Shown here piece by piece: positions 43,888 through 52,788 of a stretch of 64,000 nt of DNA. Origin of the DNA: Bacteroidales bacterium (GTDB taxonomy: Bacteria > Bacteroidota > Bacteroidia > Bacteroidales > JAQUTK01); NCBI GenBank assembly GCA_028709785.1, contig JAQUTK010000015.1:1-64000 (forward strand), in the 5' to 3' direction. A model generated the notes under the pieces. That model did not search any database. It had not been told where the DNA came from and worked only from the letters and a program-made list of their open reading frames with translations. Within the stretch, counting starts at the first letter, position 1. Every line of letters begins with the position of its first letter. Position numbers and translations under genes: made by a program.

Positions 43888-46521
43888 AGAAGGGTTCCAA
43901 TAGTATATCTGTTTTTCGTCATAATCGATCTGATCGATTGGATCTTTCGGATAGAACTTTGGAACATAAAAGTTCTTTGAGATGGAGCCTCCGTGCAGTT
44001 CGGCGAAATAGGTTTTTGAGGAAGCCATATCGCGTGGACCTTTTCCTGTTTTGGTAGTGATAATAACTATTGCTCCTATGGGACGATTCTGGTAGTCAAG
44101 AACTATCGGCATTGGTTTCTGACCAGGCGGTGGCGGAAGACCTGATTTTCTGTCGTAGTTAGCGAGATTCTCTTTTGTAGTCAGCACTTCAATGGCTCTT
44201 ACATCGTTACCAGCTAAACTTTTCAGCAAATAATCGGTTCTATTAAGGATAGAGTATTCAAGCTCATCTGCCGGTATTATTGTATCAATAGGGTTCTTTG
44301 GAGGGTCAAAATTTAGTTTAGTAGCGATTGCTTCGGCATCAATCCAAAAGTAGATAGGTTTCCCATCAATATTATAGTAGTCATATTGGCGAAATACAAG
44401 ATGCCCATTCTCATCACTTGGCGAACTGTTGTCTTTCTTAAATCCGGGAACTTCTGCCTTGAGAATCTCTATCACATTAGCATAGGCATCGTATCGTCCG
44501 ATTTGTACGGAATCGATTACGATGTCTGCCACACCACCTCCATTCTTATTATAGGACTTTGCTATTTTCTTTCGTTCGGTTACTGTGACTTCTCCTAGCA
44601 GATGAATCCCTTTTTGTTTGCGAAGGCTCTCCAGATACGCATCGTCTTCCTCCTTTTTCTCTTTGTATCCGAACATCAGGGAATCTATCTCTTCCGATTC
44701 ATACAAATAGTCTTCAAGAGGTACAATAGGAAAAATAGGTTTCTTTGATATGGTATCCAGTTCTATACCGAATCCTATATTTCGTTTCATCTTGTCTTTC
44801 TCCAGATTGATCCGTACCATGGAGGTTTCCTTTATGTCAAGGTTTTCAAATGAGAACCTTCCCCTCTTATCTGTCTTCGTATCTTTGGCAATCATCTTTC
44901 CTCCCTGCACAAAGAGAGAGACCCTTCTTCCTGCAATTGGCTTTAAGAGTAGGTTGACAACAGTTCCTGAGACTGTGAAGGAAGTGTCGGGCCGATGCGT
45001 GAAACTCTTTCGTGTGACATCATCCCAGTTGTAACCTCTCCATCCGTGAGTGAGGAGGAGCAGATCGAGTTGCTTGCAGATGCTGTCATAGGGATTGTTG
45101 AAGTAATATCCCGGTGTTTCGATGAAACCTTTCAGATCGGAAGAGAGGAACATCTCGGAGCGGAAGGTCTTCTGGATGGAATCCACAGGTACCCGGTTCT
45201 TGTTGGTGACACTCACGGCAAAGGAACCGGCGACAGACTGTCCGCTGAGCTGCGGACGGATCTTCAGGGTCATCATCTGATCGGTGTCGGACTTGATCTC
45301 CCAGTTTGCTTTGACATCAAAGGTCAGTTCGTCTTTCCTGTCGATGTACACCAGTCGTTCACTGAGTGGCTGTCCGTAGTTATTAAAGAGTGTGAGGTGA
45401 CTGACACCCGATTTTAGATTTTCCTTTGGGATTCGGATGATTATGCGTGGCTTGTTCATATGTATTTTATAAGCCTCTTTGGTAGGGAGTCCGCGGGACT
45501 CGGCAAGGAGGGTAAACTGTGTCTGGTTGGCAATGACTCCCGGAGAACCATTGACCGCAACGACCAGTGTGTCAGAAGTTGGTTTGGATACAACCATGAG
45601 TGTGACTCCTTCCTTTTCGACAGCAGGCAGAGGGATGAGCTGGTCGTTAAACAGACGGGCGGAGTACTGCTTGCCGGTGTCCGGCAGCAACACGAACGAT
45701 CCCATTCCTTTGTGCTCGGAGGTAAAGGAAACAAAATCGTTTCCATGCTGATCGACAATAGTACCCTCTACGGCAACGCTTCTTCCATCAGGAAAGAGTG
45801 CTTTGTATGCCACCCGGTTAGGTACTCCTGCAATCAATTTGCCTCCTTCGGGCAGGAACTGCACATCCAGTTCGAACTCCCGGTTGGCTCTCTTATGTGC
45901 TTCCAGCAGTTTCTCTTCTTCTGCTTTCTGTTTGCGTTTCTGAAATTGTTCCTGTGTGACAAAGACCTCTCTATCGTTTTTATTGATAATCGAGACAAAT
46001 CTCTTGTTTTCCTGTTCCTTGTCTTTGTCTCCCCAGATCGGAATGATCTTCTCGAAGCAGACGGAGTCGCCGAAGTTCTTTTGCCACCGTGTATAAGCCC
46101 GGATACGGTAGAGCCCTTTGTCCTGAATGGCTTTGGTGAGTACAAACTGTCCGTTGGCACTTCCTCCTTTGAGTGTGTATTGTGCGCTTTGGGTCACCCT
46201 GTTTGCTTCATTGATCAGATCGACATAGACCAGCTGACTCTTTTCGGTGGGTAGGAGTGTTCCTGCCTGCATGACCCATACCTTGTACCAGATGGTGTCA
46301 TAAAGGTTATAGATGGGACGGTCGGTCTGAATATAGATCTTCTCGGGATAGTTGTCTCTCATGAGAGTGGCGAGAGATATTATTTTCTGACCCAGAGTTA
46401 ATTGTTTGTTTCCTGTTTCTGTATTGTCGGGTAAATCATTGCTCCATCCATTCAGACTTGTAATAAACAAGGCTGCAATGAGTGACAGGAAGGAAATACA
46501 CTTGAAATGGGATGTTTTCAT
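43744..46521 (-). CDS. MG2 and TonB-plug-like envelope protein
   Basis: A 925-residue exported protein with a signal peptide (residues 1-27). An MG2 (alpha-2-macroglobulin-like) domain (about 60-160; KIYIQTDRPIYNLYDTIWYK) is followed by further beta domains, a carboxypeptidase-regulatory-like domain (about 500-590; VSGTVVNLLLKPIAGRRV) and a TonB-receptor plug-like domain (about 650-790; IDSVQIGRYDAYANVIEIL). There is no receptor barrel. Such proteins are frequent in Bacteroidetes, and some lie near peptide exporters; their function is not established. It is divergent from the ABC exporter across a 406-base gap and could help a peptide cross the outer membrane. Confidence 0.75.
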   Translation of the reverse strand: MKTSHFKCISFLSLIAALFITSLNGWSNDLPDNTETGNKQLTLGQKIISLATLMRDNYPEKIYIQTDRPIYNLYDTIWYKVWVMQAGTLLPTEKSQLVYVDLINEANRVTQSAQYTLKGGSANGQFVLTKAIQDKGLYRIRAYTRWQKNFGDSVCFEKIIPIWGDKDKEQENKRFVSIINKNDREVFVTQEQFQKRKQKAEEEKLLEAHKRANREFELDVQFLPEGGKLIAGVPNRVAYKALFPDGRSVAVEGTIVDQHGNDFVSFTSEHKGMGSFVLLPDTGKQYSARLFNDQLIPLPAVEKEGVTLMVVSKPTSDTLVVAVNGSPGVIANQTQFTLLAESRGLPTKEAYKIHMNKPRIIIRIPKENLKSGVSHLTLFNNYGQPLSERLVYIDRKDELTFDVKANWEIKSDTDQMMTLKIRPQLSGQSVAGSFAVSVTNKNRVPVDSIQKTFRSEMFLSSDLKGFIETPGYYFNNPYDSICKQLDLLLLTHGWRGYNWDDVTRKSFTHRPDTSFTVSGTVVNLLLKPIAGRRVSLFVQGGKMIAKDTKTDKRGRFSFENLDIKETSMVRINLEKDKMKRNIGFGIELDTISKKPIFPIVPLEDYLYESEEIDSLMFGYKEKKEEDDAYLESLRKQKGIHLLGEVTVTERKKIAKSYNKNGGGVADIVIDSVQIGRYDAYANVIEILKAEVPGFKKDNSSPSDENGHLVFRQYDYYNIDGKPIYFWIDAEAIATKLNFDPPKNPIDTIIPADELEYSILNRTDYLLKSLAGNDVRAIEVLTTKENLANYDRKSGLPPPPGQKPMPIVLDYQNRPIGAIVIITTKTGKGPRDMASSKTYFAELHGGSISKNFYVPKFYPKDPIDQIDYDEKQIYYWNPSLLTNGEQDVEIAFPVGAYMKGKLQLEIEGTDLNGHIGTFRQDIHINQ

Positions 46522-46602
46522 GAGATTGTGTGTATAACGCTTGTGTATTTGCTACAAAGCATTCAAAACGGTTAAATACATTTTGGAAAGATCTATCTTG
46601 TG

Positions 46603-46610
46603 CAAAAATA
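46603..46610 (-). promoter_or_regulatory. Predicted -7 box for MG2/plug gene
   Basis: TATTTTTG on the minus strand, 81 bases upstream of the start. Confidence 0.5.
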
Positions 46611-46807
46611 ATGTATATAATTATAAAAACAATACTTAGCACTAAAATATTTATCTGTTATTCCCGGTAGAAATAATTGTAGATAACATCTTTCCCTCAT
46701 CATTGATTTATGCTTTTGTATTTCATTTAGGGACGCATCTTGTTAATATATTCCATGATTATGTGCTGAAAAACCGATTCGTGCATTTTTAGTCTTAATT
46801 AAATAAT

Positions 46808-46815
46808 TACATTTG
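46808..46815 (+). promoter_or_regulatory. Predicted -7 box for peptide exporter operon
   Basis: TACATTTG with a T-rich -33 region (46785-46790) 17 bases upstream; the ABC exporter starts 112 bases downstream. Confidence 0.5.
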
Positions 46816-46927
46816 CGTACTGATATCGAAATTCATACCTGTTTATCTATATCGAAAGAGGGTAATAAGATATCCGAACGTAATTTATATGACTGTGAAA
46901 AACGGGCTATAAGCATCTTAGTTTACT

Positions 46928-49135
46928 ATGAATAAGTTTTCTTTCCCTTTCTATCAACAGTTGGACGCAATGGATTGCGGTCCGAGTTGTTTACGTATGA
47001 TAGCGAAGTATTATGGCAAGAGCTATTCGTTGCAGACACTTCGGGAAAGGAGCTTTATTACCCGACAGGGTGTTTCCATGCTGGGCATCAGTGATGCAGC
47101 CGAGAGTATCGGCTTTCGTACATCAGGAGTAAAGGTTACTTTGCCCAAGTTGCAGGAGGATGTGCCTCTACCATGTGTCCTGCACTGGAATCAGAATCAT
47201 TTTGTCGTTCTTTACCGGATTCAAAAAAGGCGTAATGGAAAAAGTATCTATCACATTGCCGATCCGGCACACGGATTGGTCAATTATGAGGAGAAAGAGT
47301 TCCTGCGTTGTTGGTTCAGTACCCGAACAGAGGGAGAGGACGAAGGGACGGCTTTAGCTTTAGTGCCTGGTCCTGATTTTGAGGATTACGAAGAAGAAAA
47401 AGAGGTAACTAACCGTGATCTCAGTTACTTCTTCCGCTATCTCACCCCCTACAGAAGAAACTTCATCCAGCTGATATTGGGAATGGTGTTGGGTAGCTTG
47501 CTGCAACTTATTTTCCCGTTCCTGACGCAGGCATTGGTAGATACCGGTATTCGTGATGCCAATTTGAGCTTCATCACACTGGTACTTATATCCCAGATGG
47601 TACTTTTTGTGACACAACTTGCCTTGCAGTTTATACAAAGCTGGATCATGCTGCATGTCAATGTGCGGATCAATATCCATCTGATATCCGACTTTCTCGC
47701 CAAACTGATGAAACTGCCAATTGGTTTTTTTGACACGAAGATGATTGGTGATATTATTCAGCGTATCGGCGATCACGGACGTATTGAGTCGTTTCTGACA
47801 GGTACATCCATCTCGACTGTCTTTTCTTTCTTCAATTTTATTGTGTTTGGCTTTATCCTTGCCTATTTCAATTTGCCTATTCTGGGTGTCTTTCTGATTG
47901 GAAATACACTGTATGTTATCTGGATTCTTCTTTTCATGCGCTATCGCCGTCAGCTGGATATCAAACGTTTTGCACAAGCGGCGGGTGACCGGAGTAACAT
48001 CTATCAGTTGATCACCGGTATGCAGGAGATTAAACTCAATAACTGCGAGAAACAGAAACGGTGGCAATGGGAACGGATTCAGATCAAACTTTTTAAGATC
48101 AGTATCCAGGGAATGGCTCTGGGACAATATCAACAGATCGGTTCACTCTTTTTTAGCCAAACGACAAATATTGTCATCTCTTTTATGGCTGCCAAAGAGG
48201 TCGTATCCGGTAATATGACGCTGGGTATGATGATGTCCTTAACGTATATCATCGGTCAGTTGTCAGGCCCTATCGGACAGTTCATCGGTTTTGCGCAGTC
48301 CTTGCAGGATGCGAAAATCAGTCTGGAACGATTGAGCGAGATCCATCAGAAGAAGGATGAGGAACAGTCGGAGAGTGTGCGCATTAAGGAGTTGCCTGAG
48401 CGACGTGACATTCGTATTGAAAATGTGTCTTTCAGTTATGATGGCGCGGAGCGTGAATATGTGCTGGATAATATCAGTCTCGTAATCCCTCAAAATAAGA
48501 TTACCGCTATTGTCGGGGCAAGTGGCAGCGGAAAGACCACGATCATAAAACTGCTATTGGGCTTTTATCCCCCCAACAAAGGGGGTATTTATGTAGGTGA
48601 GGTGCCATTAAAGAATATATCACCTCATGTATGGCGTCAGAAATGTGGCTCTGTGATGCAGGATGGATTTATTTTTTCCGATACTATCGCCAATAATATT
48701 GCTGTCAGTGATGAGTTTGTCGATAAGAAGAAACTTCTCTTTGCGGCTGAAACTGCCAATATCAGGGAGTTTGTCGATTCACTTCCCTTGGGCTATAATT
48801 CCAAAATCGGTATGGAGGGGAATGGCATCAGTCAGGGACAGAAACAGCGTGTCTTTATCGCGAGGGCAGTGTATAAGAACCCGGAGTTTCTTTTCTTTGA
48901 TGAGGCAACCAACTCTTTGGATACGAACAATGAGAAGGAGATTATGGATAAGCTCAGTAGTTTTTATCAAGATAAGACGGTGGTTATTGTGGCGCATCGA
49001 CTCAGCACGGTGCGACATGCGGATAATATTGTGGTCGTGGATAAAGGGAAAATAGCCGAAGAGGGAACACATGAAGATCTGATAGCCCGAAAAGGGATCT
49101 ATTATACATTGGTAAAAAACCAGATTGATCAATAA
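46928..49135 (+). CDS. Peptidase-containing ABC exporter (C39, bacteriocin type)
   Basis: A 735-residue exporter that cuts leader peptides after Gly-Gly and pumps the product out. The C39 domain (about 1-140) has the catalytic Cys17 in DCGPSCL, His in HWNQNHFVVLY and Asp in IADPAHG. Six membrane helices (about 165-450) precede an ATPase domain with Walker A GASGSGKTT, signature SQGQKQR, Walker B FLFFDEATNSLD and switch His in VAHRLSTV. The signature begins ISQGQ instead of LSGGQ, which is tolerated in this class. The HlyD adaptor follows, and the precursor with a LVGG leader lies 8 kb downstream, so this is its likely processing exporter. Confidence 0.93.
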   Translation: MNKFSFPFYQQLDAMDCGPSCLRMIAKYYGKSYSLQTLRERSFITRQGVSMLGISDAAESIGFRTSGVKVTLPKLQEDVPLPCVLHWNQNHFVVLYRIQKRRNGKSIYHIADPAHGLVNYEEKEFLRCWFSTRTEGEDEGTALALVPGPDFEDYEEEKEVTNRDLSYFFRYLTPYRRNFIQLILGMVLGSLLQLIFPFLTQALVDTGIRDANLSFITLVLISQMVLFVTQLALQFIQSWIMLHVNVRINIHLISDFLAKLMKLPIGFFDTKMIGDIIQRIGDHGRIESFLTGTSISTVFSFFNFIVFGFILAYFNLPILGVFLIGNTLYVIWILLFMRYRRQLDIKRFAQAAGDRSNIYQLITGMQEIKLNNCEKQKRWQWERIQIKLFKISIQGMALGQYQQIGSLFFSQTTNIVISFMAAKEVVSGNMTLGMMMSLTYIIGQLSGPIGQFIGFAQSLQDAKISLERLSEIHQKKDEEQSESVRIKELPERRDIRIENVSFSYDGAEREYVLDNISLVIPQNKITAIVGASGSGKTTIIKLLLGFYPPNKGGIYVGEVPLKNISPHVWRQKCGSVMQDGFIFSDTIANNIAVSDEFVDKKKLLFAAETANIREFVDSLPLGYNSKIGMEGNGISQGQKQRVFIARAVYKNPEFLFFDEATNSLDTNNEKEIMDKLSSFYQDKTVVIVAHRLSTVRHADNIVVVDKGKIAEEGTHEDLIARKGIYYTLVKNQIDQ

Positions 49136-49169
49136 GTATACGAATGAAGTAAGCCGGGAACAACTGATT

Positions 49170-50132
49170 ATGAAGGATACGGAAGAGAAAGAGATAGAAT
49201 TGCGTAGCGAGGAAGCTCAGGAGGCATTGGGAGAGGTGCCCGGCTGGATCTTACGCAACGGCATACTAGGGCTGTTTGTCGTGGTGCTTGTGTTATTGGC
49301 CGGTAGTTGGTTTTTCAAGTATCCGGACACCATTCCCGCTTCGGTCACTTTGACTTCGGTTAATCCTCCGGTTCATATCATTGCACGTGCCACGGGAAAG
49401 ACTGACTCGCTGTATGTACAGGACAAACAAGTGGTGAAAGCAGGTGATTATCTCGCGGTGATAGAGAATCCGGCAAATACTGAAGACGTCTTATACGTAT
49501 GTTCCTATCTCCAAAAGTTGAAAGCCAACCTTGATCTGCCGGAATTACCTCTTTTGTCAGAACTTCATTTGGGAATGCTTCAGGGTAGTTATAATGCGTT
49601 GGTGCGGAGTGTTTTGGAAAGAAAGGATAGTCATGCCGGAAGTCAATATGTTCGTTTGGCGTTGCTGCAGCTTGAAAGTGAACTTGCTGCATGGGAGCAC
49701 AACTATGTATTGAAGTCGCCAATAGATGGAATTGTTGCGTTTGTATCTTATCGAAATAAATATCAGGAAATCGTGGCAGGAGATCTGCTTTATACGATAC
49801 TACCTTCTGTTCAAGGTGAGATAATTGGCAGAGCTCTGCTTCCAACGGCCCGGTCAGGGAAGGTAAAGGTGGGTCAGCAAGTGCATATCCGTCTGGCGAA
49901 CTTTCCATTCGAAGAGTTTGGTATTGTTCGTGGTGAAGTGAAATCTGTTTCACTGGTTCCGGTGGCTGGCAACTATGTTTTGGAGGTCTCTTTGCCTAAG
50001 GGACTTACGACGAACTATGGCAAAGTGCTTCCTTTCTCACAGGAGATGACCGGAGAGGCGCAGATCGTTACTGAAGATCTTCGCTTGCTGGAGCGGATAG
50101 TTAGTCCGATAAAGAATTTGTTGATACAATGA
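49170..50132 (+). CDS. HlyD-type periplasmic adaptor
   Basis: A 320-residue adaptor that joins the ABC exporter to an outer-membrane channel. One membrane helix (about residues 31-50) is followed by a lipoyl/barrel-sandwich half (VHIIARATGKTDSLYVQDKQVV), a short coiled hairpin, the second half (LKSPIDGIVAF) and a beta-barrel domain (VGQQVHIRLANFPF). The hairpin is shorter than in E. coli HlyD. I start it at ATG 49170; the frame also opens at TTG 49125 inside the exporter gene. Confidence 0.87.
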   Translation: MKDTEEKEIELRSEEAQEALGEVPGWILRNGILGLFVVVLVLLAGSWFFKYPDTIPASVTLTSVNPPVHIIARATGKTDSLYVQDKQVVKAGDYLAVIENPANTEDVLYVCSYLQKLKANLDLPELPLLSELHLGMLQGSYNALVRSVLERKDSHAGSQYVRLALLQLESELAAWEHNYVLKSPIDGIVAFVSYRNKYQEIVAGDLLYTILPSVQGEIIGRALLPTARSGKVKVGQQVHIRLANFPFEEFGIVRGEVKSVSLVPVAGNYVLEVSLPKGLTTNYGKVLPFSQEMTGEAQIVTEDLRLLERIVSPIKNLLIQ

Positions 50133-50176
50133 GAGAGCATTTGAAAACTACTTTAAAACAGACAATTACCGAATGA
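50129..50176 (+). CDS. Micro-ORF bridging HlyD and glycosyltransferase genes
   Basis: A 15-codon frame, MREHLKTTLKQTITE, starts in an ATGA overlap with the HlyD stop (50129-50132) and ends in an ATGA overlap with the start of the next gene (50173-50176). It may couple translation of the two genes; a coincidence in a 40-base spacer is possible. Confidence 0.3.
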   Translation: MREHLKTTLKQTITE

Positions 50177-51957
50177 AGCACGCAATTCTTATCCTGGCTC
50201 ATAAAAACTTTGACCATTTGTCCGAACTGATCCGTTTTTTTCGCGGAGAGTTTTATATCTATATTCATATTGATAAAAAGGCAGTTATTTCGCAGACTCA
50301 GTGGACAGCCCTGAGCGAGATGGAGAATGTGCGGTTGATTGAGTCACGTTATTCCGTTAACTGGGGAGGACGTAACATACTAAAAAGCACGCTCTTCTTG
50401 ATGCGGGCAGCTATAAAAGAGGGGTTGGCTGATTACTACCATCTGATTAGCGGACAGGATTTCCCGACAAAAACTCCGGAAGAAATTGATCTTTTCTTTG
50501 AACAACGTAAAGGGACAGAATTCCTGGAATATTTTTCTCTTCCGTATGCGGGATGGGAAAACGGAACGATGGATCGATTGACATTATATAACTTTTATGA
50601 TCAATTTGATTTCAAGAGCGTGAAGGGAAATAAAATGCTTGATAAATTGATTACCTGGCAGAAACGTCACAATATTCATAGAAAGCTTCCTTTGAAGAAA
50701 TATCCGGTATTCTATGGTGGTTCTTCCTGGTGGTCGTTATCCCGCGCGTGTGTACAATATCTGGTGGATGAAACAGACTGTGATCCCTCCTTGTATCGGC
50801 GGTTTCGCTACACATTTGCTTGCGAAGAGGTTTATATACAGACATTATTGCATTATTCGCCATTTAAATCAAAGATGGAGAATGATAATCTGCGTTTTAT
50901 TGTGTGGAAATACAGGAATGATAATTATCCGGCCAATCTTGATGAGACGGATTTATCTGCCATAAACTGTTCCAGAACTCTCTTTGCACGAAAGATTGAA
51001 TATCCAGTCTCTGCCCCGTTGGTTGAAGCATTGAAAAACAGGCAGGCTCCAAAGATTCAGACCGATGGATTCCCGGTGAGCGTTGTTATGTCGATGTATA
51101 ACGTGGCTCCTTATTTGAAAGAGTGCATAGATAGTATCTTGAATCAGAGCTTCCGTGATTTTGAATTGATCATTGTGGATGATGGGTCCACGGATGAAGG
51201 GGTTTCCATTGCACGAAGCTATTCGGATCCACGGATTCGGATTGTTGAAAATGAGCATAATTATATAGCGTCCCTGAATAGAAGTTTGCAGGAAGCGAAG
51301 GGAAAATATATCGCCAAAATGGATGCCGATGACCGGATGGCTTTTGAACGTCTCTCTGTGCAATTTAGCTATATGGAGTTGCATCCGGAAATAGATATAT
51401 GTGGTGCATGGCATCGGATCTTCGGGGAAGGTTATGAGCCAATTTTGCGTCAGTTTCCTGAAAAACACAATGAAATAGTGACAACCATCCTGAGGAAAGA
51501 AAACCCGATGAGTCATCCCACAGCTTTTATCCGAAAGTCGTTTCTGGATAAACATCCGGTTCAGTATGATCCGGAAGCTATTTATGCGGAAGACTTACAG
51601 TTCTGGATCGATTGTATCAAGTGTGGCGCGAGATTTGAAAATCTGCCTTGTTATCTGCATGAGTACAGACAATCGGACATTCAGGTAATCCGTACGCAAA
51701 GCACAGAAATGTTTGCGAATTCCGATCGCATTTATTGTGATTTCCTGGAATACGTCATGGAACTGTTATCTCAACATAACGAACGAATCTGGCAGGTATT
51801 GGAACAAATGATCTTGATGGTCAATGAGGGCATTGTTCCGTTTGCTGTATTAGACACTTTTGTGTTTCAGGTTTACTCCGATTATTTATCTTCATCTGAA
51901 CGCAACATCACTGAAAGTGCTCCTGCAAGTCCACCTCTCAACCCTAGTTTGCCATAG
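50173..51957 (+). CDS. Two-domain glycosyltransferase GT14-GT2 (copy 1)
   Basis: A 594-residue cytoplasmic fusion. Residues 1-280 match core-2/I-branching beta-1,6-N-acetylglucosaminyltransferases (GT14): ILAHKNFDHLSELIRFF, IYIHIDKKA and HLISGQDFPTKTPEE. Residues about 300-540 form a GT-A GT2 domain: VSVVMSMYNVAPYLKECIDS, VDDGSTD and the DxD motif MDADD. The closest relative in the window is the fusion at 57662-59416. The normal C-terminus (VYSDYL) is followed by an odd Pro/Ser-rich tail that runs antisense through the end of the LanC-like gene. It probably adds sugars to the cluster's peptide. Confidence 0.85.
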   Translation: MKHAILILAHKNFDHLSELIRFFRGEFYIYIHIDKKAVISQTQWTALSEMENVRLIESRYSVNWGGRNILKSTLFLMRAAIKEGLADYYHLISGQDFPTKTPEEIDLFFEQRKGTEFLEYFSLPYAGWENGTMDRLTLYNFYDQFDFKSVKGNKMLDKLITWQKRHNIHRKLPLKKYPVFYGGSSWWSLSRACVQYLVDETDCDPSLYRRFRYTFACEEVYIQTLLHYSPFKSKMENDNLRFIVWKYRNDNYPANLDETDLSAINCSRTLFARKIEYPVSAPLVEALKNRQAPKIQTDGFPVSVVMSMYNVAPYLKECIDSILNQSFRDFELIIVDDGSTDEGVSIARSYSDPRIRIVENEHNYIASLNRSLQEAKGKYIAKMDADDRMAFERLSVQFSYMELHPEIDICGAWHRIFGEGYEPILRQFPEKHNEIVTTILRKENPMSHPTAFIRKSFLDKHPVQYDPEAIYAEDLQFWIDCIKCGARFENLPCYLHEYRQSDIQVIRTQSTEMFANSDRIYCDFLEYVMELLSQHNERIWQVLEQMILMVNEGIVPFAVLDTFVFQVYSDYLSSSERNITESAPASPPLNPSLP

Positions 51958-52610
51958 GCTATCTCTTGAGATTCCAGAAATTCTCCGGTCATGAACTGGA
52001 AGATGGTAGAAAGAGGGATCAGTTCGCAACTCTTCCGTTGGTAGATATCGAGATATGTTTGTGCAATTTGTTTTTGTAAAGCACTAAGATCAGATAAAGC
52101 AAGCATTTGTGCGGCGGCATGTGCCAGATCACTCAGATATAGTTCGTCAAAAGGAAGTTCTTTGTTGGCAATGAGGCAGCTGTAGAGGTGGTATTGAACA
52201 TACAGCAGTATGCCACCCAATCCGTGTTCGATGCTGGTATCTGTGATCCGGCGCGGGTCGCGTTCCATGATCCATTGATTCATTTCTGCAAGAATCTCAC
52301 GGGTATCTCCTTGTGTAAATTGGTTTTGCACAAGATATTCAAAACCCCAGCCTATACCACATAAACCGCTTTCGAAATCAACAGGCAGTTCGGTGTTCAG
52401 ATTTGTATAGACGGTATCTAACAGTTCGCCGGCAAAATCCTCATAGAGTGGATTGCCGGTGGCGCGTGAATAATGACACAATAGTATGACTACGCCCATC
52501 TTGCCGTGTAATAATCCCTGGTCGGATAACTGTCCGGAATAAATCATTAAATGACGGATAATCTTCTGTCTGTTTTCCGGGGTATCTTGAATATTCATAG
52601 TTGTAAGCAA
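51882..52610 (-). CDS. LanC-like protein, short, on the opposite strand
   Basis: A 242-residue protein with the glycine-repeat signature of the LanC alpha/alpha toroid: LLHGKMGVVILLCHY, ESGLCGIGWGFEYL, EHGLGGILLYVQYH and GLRGGLAGAL. It is about half the usual length, and the three zinc ligands of true lanthionine cyclases (Cys, Cys-His) are not recognisable, so cyclase activity is doubtful; a peptide-binding or scaffold role fits better. The same CGIGW-MERD-RRI pattern occurs in the LanC part of the gene at 52789. It overlaps the convergent glycosyltransferase by 76 bases. An alternative start is at 52598. Confidence 0.75.
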   Translation of the reverse strand: MLTTMNIQDTPENRQKIIRHLMIYSGQLSDQGLLHGKMGVVILLCHYSRATGNPLYEDFAGELLDTVYTNLNTELPVDFESGLCGIGWGFEYLVQNQFTQGDTREILAEMNQWIMERDPRRITDTSIEHGLGGILLYVQYHLYSCLIANKELPFDELYLSDLAHAAAQMLALSDLSALQKQIAQTYLDIYQRKSCELIPLSTIFQFMTGEFLESQEIAYGKLGLRGGLAGALSVMLRSDEDK

Positions 52611-52710
52611 TCGAAAAATATTTTATCAGAATTGGGTGGCAAGTTACACATTTTGGTGCAAAATAGTACTGTTTGATGAATGAAAAAAGGCAAGTATGAC
52701 TAAAATTTTA

Positions 52711-52718
52711 TAGATTTG
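52711..52718 (+). promoter_or_regulatory. Predicted -7 box for GT27-like/LanC fusion
   Basis: TAGATTTG, 71 bases before the ATG at 52789. Confidence 0.45.
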
Positions 52719-52788
52719 TCCTCGAATAGGATGGGTGAACCTCCTAATGTAGAAACTATGGATCAATCCGGAAGAATTTAATATAACA

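Larger units (their letters stand above)
46522..46927. other. Divergent regulatory gap before the peptide exporter
   Basis: A 406-base AT-rich gap with a predicted promoter on each strand (46603-46610 minus, 46808-46815 plus). No ORF with a double-glycine leader or other gene was recognised in it. Confidence 0.5.

Noticed and set aside
47360..48133. 257-codon open frame on the minus strand
   Set aside because: Antisense to the ABC exporter, low-complexity composition, no recognisable domain.
51882..52610. Class I lantibiotic cyclase and a lanthipeptide cluster
   Set aside because: No LanB or LanM dehydratase is present, and the LanC-like proteins lack recognisable zinc ligands; the maturation enzyme is a radical SAM protein.
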